Of a stretch of 42,604 nucleotides of DNA, positions 37,260-42,604 are shown in pieces. The notes beneath the pieces were generated by a model. The model had not been told where the DNA came from and ran no database searches. It worked only from the letters and a program-made list of their open reading frames with translations. The stretch is taken from assembly GCA_030652755.1 (NCBI GenBank), contig JAUSPV010000249.1:1-42604 (forward strand). The letters run 5' to 3'. The first letter of the stretch is position 1. Every line of letters begins with the position of its first letter. The translations under genes were made by a program, and so were the position numbers. The stretch comes from Caulobacter sp. (GTDB taxonomy: Bacteria; Pseudomonadota; Alphaproteobacteria; Caulobacterales; Caulobacteraceae).

Positions 37260-37279
37260 ACTGTCGGGAACCCGACAGT
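37260..37279. promoter_or_regulatory. Perfect palindrome before the YegP-like gene
   Basis: ACTGTCGGG, AA, CCCGACAGT: two exact nine-base arms. It lies just before the ribosome site of the 58-residue gene, so it is either an operator over the promoter or a stable hairpin in the leader. No T-run follows, which argues against a terminator. Confidence 0.6.
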
Positions 37280-37338
37280 CGGTCGCGGGGCGCGGCGGTG
37301 TCAATCTCGCCCGGCCGCGAACCGGGCGCGAAACGGGC

Positions 37339-37731
37339 TCAGCCGTGGGCGGGGGCCGGCCGGATCGACCACAGGCCGCCGATGAAGGCGCCCTTGATCC
37401 GGGGCAGGACGGCCAGCACCACGGTGGTCAGCAGGGTCAGCGACACCGGGACGACGATCCAGGGCGAGGCCTCCCAGATGATCGGGAACAGCAAGATCGG
37501 CGCGATGAGCAGATGGCCGATCAGCAGGATGGTGAAATAGGCGGGGCCGTCATCGGCGCGATAGGCCGACAGGTCGTGGCCGCAGGCGGCGCAGGCGGGC
37601 TCGACCTTCAGATAGCCCTTGTAGAGCTTTCCCTCGCCGCAGTTGGGGCAGCGGTGCTTCAGGCCGCGCGACAGCCCGGTCATGAACGGGCGGGGCTCGG
37701 CGTCGACATGCGCTTGTGACATGCCGCTCAT
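37339..37731 (-). CDS. DUF983 zinc-ribbon membrane protein
   Basis: 130 residues. Two C-x2-C pairs (HRCPNCGEGKL and PACAACGHDL) form a probable zinc ribbon, followed by two membrane helices (about 75-95 and 98-120). Function unknown; members are widespread in alphaproteobacteria. The ATG at 37731 has GAAGG at a good distance; an ATG three codons later is possible. Confidence 0.87.
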   Translation of the reverse strand: MSGMSQAHVDAEPRPFMTGLSRGLKHRCPNCGEGKLYKGYLKVEPACAACGHDLSAYRADDGPAYFTILLIGHLLIAPILLFPIIWEASPWIVVPVSLTLLTTVVLAVLPRIKGAFIGGLWSIRPAPAHG

Positions 37732-37806
37732 ATGGACCTTCGGTCCCGCTCGGAAAAGAGGCGTGTGGTCGAATGCCGCGACCTTTTCGCCGTGTTCCCG
37801 GCGATT

Positions 37807-37832
37807 GGAACCGGCGCCCGAAGGGGGCCGTT
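37807..37832 (+). promoter_or_regulatory. EcfG-like promoter candidate before the L,D-transpeptidase
   Basis: GGAAC at 37807-37811, 17 bases, CGTT at 37829-37832, an exact match. The predicted start is about 150 bases before the ATG at 37988, longer than for the other sites, so a chance match is possible. Confidence 0.45.
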
Positions 37833-37987
37833 GGACCGAGGCGGGCCATGTCGGCCATCGCGAGGAGATTGATTTGACGAGCACTGGATTCGCCGGGGCG
37901 TGCGGTCGCGCCACAGTCGCGACCGAAATTCGCGCTGCAGACGACAACGGTGCGCGAAGGCGGAGAAGCTCTGCTACCGTCGATGGC

Positions 37988-39466
37988 ATGAAGTTCAAGG
38001 GGCGTTCCACGACGATGTCGCAAGGCCTGCGTTCAGGCGTGACAGGGGTGTTGGTCGCGGGCCTGCTGGCGGCGTCGATCCCGGCGCTGGCCCAGGCCCC
38101 GTCGCCGACCGCCGCCCCCTATGCGCGCCCCGTCGCCGGGGCGATCATCCTGACGCCGGAGCAGGCGGACCTGCTGCGCGCCACGCTGGCCGCTTCTGAT
38201 CGGCACGGCTTCGCGCCCGGTGAGTTCGCGCCGCGTGGCGGCGATGAGGCGGCGCTCGTCGACGCCACCTTGCGCTATGCCAAGGCGGTCAAGGTCGGCC
38301 GGCTGGACGTCGCCAATTTCCGCTCCGACTGGGCCCTTCGCCCGCAGCCGTTCGACGCCCGCGGCGGCCTTGCCCGCGCGGTCGCCGACAACCGGCTGCA
38401 GGCCTGGCTGGATGCTCTCCCGCCGCCCTATCCCGGCTACGAGACGCTTCAGGCCGGCCTGACCACCTATCGCGACATCCAGGCGAAGGGCGGCTGGCGC
38501 CCGCTGGCGGCGGGCCCTGATCTCAAGATCGGCGCGGTGGGTCCGGCGGTGGAGGCCCTGCGCGCGAGGCTCGGCGTGGAGGACGCGGCCGTGCCGCCGG
38601 TCACGGCGATGACGCCGCCGCCGCCCGGCCAGACCGCCGGACAGCCGCTGTTTGACGAAACGCTCGCGGAAGCCGTGAAGCGGGCCCAGCGGCGGATGGG
38701 TCTGGAGCCCAGCGGCACGGTCGGGACGGCCACGCGCGCGGCGCTCAATGTGACGGTGGAACGGCGCATCGACCAGATCGTCGCCAACATGGAACGCTGG
38801 CGCTGGCTGCCTTCCTCGCTCCCGGCGAAGCGGGTCCAGGTGAACGTCGCCGCCGGCGTGCTGACACTGTTCAAGAACGACCAGCCGGCCCTGTCGATGC
38901 GAGCGGTCACCGGCAAGCCCGGCGGCGGCGAGACGCCGCTGCTCAGCTCCGAGATTCACTCGATCGTCCTCAATCCGCCCTGGAATGTGCCGACCAGCAT
39001 CGCCACGAAGGAACTGCTGCCCAAGGGACGCGCCTATCTGGCCAACGCCGGGTTCCGCATCCTGCCGGGCGGCGGCCTTCAGCAGCGCCCGGGCCCCAAC
39101 AGCGCGCTGGGCCTGATCAAGTTCGACTTCAACAACCCCTTCGCGGTCTACCTGCACGACACGCCGAGCAAGGGCGGCTTCGCGCGCTACACTCGGCTGG
39201 TCAGCCACGGCTGCGTCCGCCTTGAGCGGCCTCTGGCGCTGGCGCGGGCGCTCATGGAGGGCGACCCCACCTGGACGCCCCAGCAGATCGACGAGACCAT
39301 AGCCGGCGGCGAGACCACGCGGGCGAAGGTGGCCGATCCGGTGGCGGTCTATCTGCTCTACTGGACCGCCTATGTGACGCCCGACGGTCAGGTGAACTTC
39401 CGCCAGGATCCGTACGGCTGGGATGCGCTGCTGATCAAGCGCATCGCCGCACAGGGCGGGGCGTGA
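37988..39466 (+). CDS. L,D-transpeptidase (YcbB/LdtD type)
   Basis: 492 residues. Signal peptide with hydrophobic core VTGVLVAGLLAASIPALAQA; a PG-binding-like region with TLAEAVKRAQRRMGLEPSG; and the YkuD catalytic domain with S406-H-G-C409-V-R in RLVSHGCVRLERP. It makes 3-3 crosslinks or attaches ligands to peptidoglycan in the periplasm. Starts at 37988 or 38015 suit the signal peptide; a TTG at 37874 has a better ribosome site (GAGGAG) but would add 38 odd residues. Its stop overlaps the start of the DUF882 gene. Confidence 0.92.
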   Translation: MKFKGRSTTMSQGLRSGVTGVLVAGLLAASIPALAQAPSPTAAPYARPVAGAIILTPEQADLLRATLAASDRHGFAPGEFAPRGGDEAALVDATLRYAKAVKVGRLDVANFRSDWALRPQPFDARGGLARAVADNRLQAWLDALPPPYPGYETLQAGLTTYRDIQAKGGWRPLAAGPDLKIGAVGPAVEALRARLGVEDAAVPPVTAMTPPPPGQTAGQPLFDETLAEAVKRAQRRMGLEPSGTVGTATRAALNVTVERRIDQIVANMERWRWLPSSLPAKRVQVNVAAGVLTLFKNDQPALSMRAVTGKPGGGETPLLSSEIHSIVLNPPWNVPTSIATKELLPKGRAYLANAGFRILPGGGLQQRPGPNSALGLIKFDFNNPFAVYLHDTPSKGGFARYTRLVSHGCVRLERPLALARALMEGDPTWTPQQIDETIAGGETTRAKVADPVAVYLLYWTAYVTPDGQVNFRQDPYGWDALLIKRIAAQGGA

Positions 39467-40143
39467 CGGGAGACTGCCCCTGCTGCACCGGCGGCCCGGT
39501 CCTGGGCCGTCGACGGCTGTTGTCCCTGGCCGCCGGCGGCGTGGCGGCGCTGACCGCCACGGCATCCGCCTCGGCGCAGGACGCGCCGGCGGCGTCCGTC
39601 GATCCGGAAGACGCGCCCGCCGCCGACGGCTTCGCCTCGCTGTCTCCGACGCCGCTGACGCCGCCGCCGCCGGGGCCGCGCCATCTGAAGTTCCGCCACC
39701 TCCACACCGAGCAGAACCTCGAGGTGGTCTACTGGGACGGCGGCAAATACGTCTGGGACGCCCTGCAGGCGGTCAACCAGCACCTGTCCGACTTCCGCAG
39801 CCTGGAGGTCCACCCGATCGACGTGCGGCTGCTGGACATCCTGTTCACGCTGCAGTCGCTGACCGGCTCGAAGGAGCCGTACCGGATCGTCTCGGCCTTC
39901 CGCTCCGCCGCCACCAACACGATGCTGGCCGGCCAGAGCGCGGCGACGAACGGGACCTCGCAGGTCGCCACCCGGAGCCTCCACATGGAGGGCAAGGCGA
40001 TCGACATGCGCCTGAACGACGTGTCGCTCACCGGGCTGCGCGACGCGGCGCTGGCCCTGAAGGGCGGCGGCGTGGGCTACTATCCCGACTCCGGCTTCAT
40101 ACATGTGGATATCGGGTCCGTGCGGACTTGGCAGGGGACCTGA
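39463..40143 (+). CDS. DUF882 (YcbK-like) M15-type peptidase domain protein, Tat-exported
   Basis: 226 residues with a GTG start that overlaps the transpeptidase stop. A twin-arginine signal is visible (LGRRRLLSLAAGGVAAL, 14-30). Zinc residues of the M15/DUF882 family are H174 and D181 in SLHMEGKAIDM and H214-x-D216 in FIHVDIG. It probably cuts peptidoglycan peptides in the periplasm. The pairing with an L,D-transpeptidase mirrors the ycbB-ycbK order of enterobacteria. Confidence 0.92.
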   Translation: MTGDCPCCTGGPVLGRRRLLSLAAGGVAALTATASASAQDAPAASVDPEDAPAADGFASLSPTPLTPPPPGPRHLKFRHLHTEQNLEVVYWDGGKYVWDALQAVNQHLSDFRSLEVHPIDVRLLDILFTLQSLTGSKEPYRIVSAFRSAATNTMLAGQSAATNGTSQVATRSLHMEGKAIDMRLNDVSLTGLRDAALALKGGGVGYYPDSGFIHVDIGSVRTWQGT

Positions 40144-40156
40144 GGGGTGATGAGGA

Positions 40157-40504
40157 ATGGCTAGGAAGTCGTCGTCGGGCCTGGGCGGGTGTCTGGTGCA
40201 GATCGTGCTGGGCTTCCTGGCGGCGATCGCCGCCGCGCTGGCCGTGCTGTTCTTCCTGAGTTCGGCGCCGCTGGACGCAGAGGTGGAGGGCCCGTCGCTC
40301 GCCGACGAGGCCGCGGCGCGAGCCCAGACGCCGGATGACGCTGTCGAAGCTCCGGCAGCGCGCGCGCCGACCCCGCGGGATGTCACGGTCCGGGTTCCGC
40401 CGCTTGTCGACGCCGGAATCGACCCCCGCTCGGACGACCAGATGGCGGACGACGCGGCGGCGGCGGGCATGACGTCGCGTACCCCTTCCCCCGCGCCCGA
40501 ATAG
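40157..40504 (+). CDS. Small membrane-anchored protein, unknown
   Basis: 115 residues: a short basic N-terminus, one membrane helix (about 14-35, VQIVLGFLAAIAAALAVLFF), then a Pro/Ala/Asp-rich low-complexity tail. No family recognised. It follows the DUF882 gene after 13 bases with AGGGG upstream, so it is third in the cell-wall operon. Confidence 0.75.
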   Translation: MARKSSSGLGGCLVQIVLGFLAAIAAALAVLFFLSSAPLDAEVEGPSLADEAAARAQTPDDAVEAPAARAPTPRDVTVRVPPLVDAGIDPRSDDQMADDAAAAGMTSRTPSPAPE

Positions 40505-40647
40505 GGGTATCGTTACAAAACTGACGCGCAGCGGCCGCGCGACGACACAGGCCGCACACAGCATCCAGTGCAGGGCGTAGGGGCGAGTCGCCCAGTCGGC
40601 TCACCTTCGCCAATAGACACAGGAGCGGGGGGAAGGAGCAGTACGCG

Positions 40648-42432
40648 TTGCAGCCGACCAATACCGAGGCGCCCGAGCATTTTCACAAGGTCGTTGATTG
40701 CCAGTGGGCCTGTCCGGCCCACACGCCTGTCCCTGAGTACATCCGACTGATCGCCCAGGGGCGTCACGCCGACGCCTACATGGTCAACTGGAAGTCCAAC
40801 GTCTTCCCGGGAATCCTCGGGCGGACCTGCGACCGGCCCTGCGAGCCGGCCTGCCGGCGCGGGCGTGTCGACGAGGAGCCGGTGGCCATCTGCCGCCTCA
40901 AGCGCGTCGCCGCCGACAGCAAGGGTGATGTCACCGCCCGCATGCCGACGCCCTCGCCGGTGAAGATCGGCAAGACCGTCGCCTGTATCGGCGCCGGCCC
41001 CGCCTCGATGACCGTAGCCCGCGACCTGGCGCCCTTCGGCTTCGATGTCGTCGTCTATGACGCCGAGGCCAAGAGCGGCGGCATGATCCGCAGCCAGATC
41101 CCCCGCTTCCGCCTGCCCGAAAGCGTCATCGACGAGGAGATGGGCTTTGTCACCGCGCTCGGCCCGACGATGCGCCTTGGCGAGCGGATCGACAGCCTCA
41201 AGGCCCTGCTGGCCGAGCCCTACGACGCTATCTTCGTCGGCACCGGCGCGCCGCGCGGCCGCGACCTGGACGTCCCCGGACGCCGCGAGGCGGCGGCGAA
41301 TATCCACATCGGCATCGACTGGCTCTCCAGCGTCTCGTTCGGCCATATCGAGAGCATCGGCCGCCGCGTGATCGTGCTGGGCGGCGGCAACACCGCCATG
41401 GACTGCTGCCGCACCTCGCGCCGCATGGGCGGGGAAGAGGTCACGGTCGTGGTCCGGTCGGGCTTCGAGGAGATGAAGGCCTCTCCCTGGGAGAAGGAGG
41501 ACGCGATGCACGAGGGCATCCCGATCCGCAACTTCATGGTCCCCAAGGCCTTCACCCACGAGGACGGCAGGCTGACCGGCGTGGTGTTCGAGAAGGTCGC
41601 TCCGGTCATCGACGAGCGCGGTCGCCGCGTGACAAAGCCGACCGGCGAACCCGACGAGCACATCGCCTGCGACGACGTCCTTTTGGCCATCGGCCAGGAG
41701 AACAGCTTCCCCTGGATCGAGCGCGACATCGGCATCGACTTCGACGAATGGGGCATGCCCGTGGTCGACCCGGTGACCTTCCAGTCGACCAATCCGCGCG
41801 TCTTCTTCGGCGGCGACGCCGCCTTCGGCCCCAAGAACATCATCTGGGCCGTCGCCCACGGGCATGAGGCGGCGGTTTCGATCGAGCACTTCTGTCGGGG
41901 TCAGGACGTGCGCCTGCGGCCGCCGCCGGGCATGGCGGTCTCGTCGCAGAAGATGGGCATCCACGAGTGGAGCTACGACAACGACGTCTCCCTCGACGAC
42001 CGCCAGAAGGTCCCGATGCTGGAGACGGCGGTGGCGCTGGCCGATGTGAAGGCGGAGGTCGAGCTCGGCTTCGACGTGGCCCGGGCTCTGGCCGAGACCC
42101 AGCGCTGCCTGAACTGCGACATCCAGACGGTGTTCGCCACGCCGCTGTGCATCGAGTGTGACGCCTGCGTCGACATTTGCCCGACCGACTGCATCACCTT
42201 CACCGTCAACGGCGAGGAGGATGAGCTTCGGCCGCGGCTGAAGGCGCCGGCGCTGAACCTCACGCAGGACCTCTATGTGTCGGGCGTGCTGCCGACGGGC
42301 CGGGTGATGGTCAAGGACGAGGACGTCTGTCTGCACTGCGGCCTCTGCGCCGAGCGGTGCCCGACCGGCGCATGGGACATGCAGAAGACCCTGATCGAGA
42401 TGACCCAGGCCAGCGGAGGATGCCTGAAATGA
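40648..42432 (+). CDS. FAD-dependent oxidoreductase with 4Fe-4S domains, GltD-like, partner of 2-oxoacid:ferredoxin oxidoreductase
   Basis: 594 residues. An N-terminal Fer4_20-type cluster domain (VDCQWACPAH, GRTCDRPCEPACRRG), a FAD site VACIGAGPAS (about 110-119), a NAD(P) site VIVLGGGNTAMD (about 243-254), FFGGDAAFGP, and two C-terminal 4Fe-4S motifs (CIECDACVDICP; CLHCGLCAERCP). It resembles the small subunit of glutamate synthase with added ferredoxin units, and would link NAD(P)H to the ferredoxin-type electron flow of the enzyme encoded next. The start is TTG at 40648, with GGAAGGAG upstream. The stop overlaps the next ATG. Confidence 0.88.
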   Translation: MQPTNTEAPEHFHKVVDCQWACPAHTPVPEYIRLIAQGRHADAYMVNWKSNVFPGILGRTCDRPCEPACRRGRVDEEPVAICRLKRVAADSKGDVTARMPTPSPVKIGKTVACIGAGPASMTVARDLAPFGFDVVVYDAEAKSGGMIRSQIPRFRLPESVIDEEMGFVTALGPTMRLGERIDSLKALLAEPYDAIFVGTGAPRGRDLDVPGRREAAANIHIGIDWLSSVSFGHIESIGRRVIVLGGGNTAMDCCRTSRRMGGEEVTVVVRSGFEEMKASPWEKEDAMHEGIPIRNFMVPKAFTHEDGRLTGVVFEKVAPVIDERGRRVTKPTGEPDEHIACDDVLLAIGQENSFPWIERDIGIDFDEWGMPVVDPVTFQSTNPRVFFGGDAAFGPKNIIWAVAHGHEAAVSIEHFCRGQDVRLRPPPGMAVSSQKMGIHEWSYDNDVSLDDRQKVPMLETAVALADVKAEVELGFDVARALAETQRCLNCDIQTVFATPLCIECDACVDICPTDCITFTVNGEEDELRPRLKAPALNLTQDLYVSGVLPTGRVMVKDEDVCLHCGLCAERCPTGAWDMQKTLIEMTQASGGCLK

Positions 42433-42604
42433 GCCGCCCCCTCGCAGCCATCAACGACTTCGTCGTCAAGTTCGCCAACGTCAACGGCTCCGGCTCGGCC
42501 AGCGCCAACGGCCTGTTCGTCAAGTCGATCCTGCGGATGGGCGTGCCGGTCGCGGCGCGCAACATCTTCCCGTCGAACATCCAGGGCCTGCCGACCTGGT
42601 ACGA
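42429..42604 (+). CDS. korA: 2-oxoacid:acceptor oxidoreductase alpha subunit, partial
   Basis: The first 58 residues are present before the right edge. The segment FVVKFANVNGSGSASANG, then GVPVAARNIFPSNIQGLPTW is the typical gamma-domain start of KorA/VorA-type fused alpha subunits. The ATG overlaps the preceding TGA (ATGA). The enzyme decarboxylates 2-oxoglutarate or another 2-oxoacid to the acyl-CoA with ferredoxin as acceptor; the beta subunit should follow outside the window. Confidence 0.85.
   Translation, partial: MSRPLAAINDFVVKFANVNGSGSASANGLFVKSILRMGVPVAARNIFPSNIQGLPTWY

Overview
The window is about 42.6 kb of GC-rich, densely coded DNA from an alphaproteobacterium, most likely a member of the Caulobacteraceae (Brevundimonas/Phenylobacterium/Caulobacter type). 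This rests on the codon and protein style, a PhaAB-type fused cation antiporter, a large TonB receptor, promoters of the EcfG/SigT general-stress type (GGAAC-N16/17-CGTT) and a family of small conserved alphaproteobacterial proteins. Species cannot be fixed from sequence alone. The left edge starts with 20 consecutive C, which looks like a contig end or artefact.

Layout. 0-0.5 kb: a lasso-peptide B2-type protease gene that faces the left edge, without its usual partners in view. 0.65-6.6 kb: a six-gene Mrp/Pha cation/proton antiporter operon (A/B fusion, C, D, E, F, G), minus strand, every junction a 4-base overlap. 7-16.5 kb: a catabolic cluster (acyl-CoA synthetase, TetR regulator, TonB-dependent receptor, class C beta-lactamase-like esterase, GPH-type transporter, type B carboxylesterase). 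Two near-identical palindromic operator candidates sit in front of the synthetase gene and between tetR and the receptor gene. 16.6-19.8 kb: biotin genes bioD-bioF divergent from bioA.

20-32.5 kb is the most interesting part, a stress and storage region. It holds a GH65-like glycosidase/phosphorylase, a cyanophycin synthetase translationally coupled to an undescribed 69-residue protein, a Crp/Fnr regulator, an SRPBCC protein plus zinc alcohol dehydrogenase pair, and a cyanophycinase. Divergent from the cyanophycinase is a four-gene cassette: a heme-oxygenase-like diiron oxidase with an intact H-x3-D-x2-H motif, a 108-residue protein of unknown function, a PrmC-like methyltransferase and a short PqqD-like protein. 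The cyanophycin synthetase operon and the cyanophycinase both have exact EcfG-type promoters. The diiron-oxidase cassette and the SRPBCC/dehydrogenase pair have near matches. I infer that nitrogen storage/turnover and an uncharacterised modification cassette are jointly switched on in the general stress response. The block ends at a decayed IS6-family transposase and a tRNA-Ser(GGA) gene, as expected at the edge of an accessory region.

33-42.6 kb is ordinary chromosome: msrA, a YjbR-family gene, DUF599, an MHS-family dicarboxylate-type transporter, DUF3309, an ABM-fold protein, a YegP/DUF1508 protein, DUF983, an L,D-transpeptidase operon with a DUF882 peptidase-like protein, and the start of a 2-oxoacid:ferredoxin oxidoreductase operon (FAD/iron-sulfur subunit, then the alpha subunit cut by the right edge).
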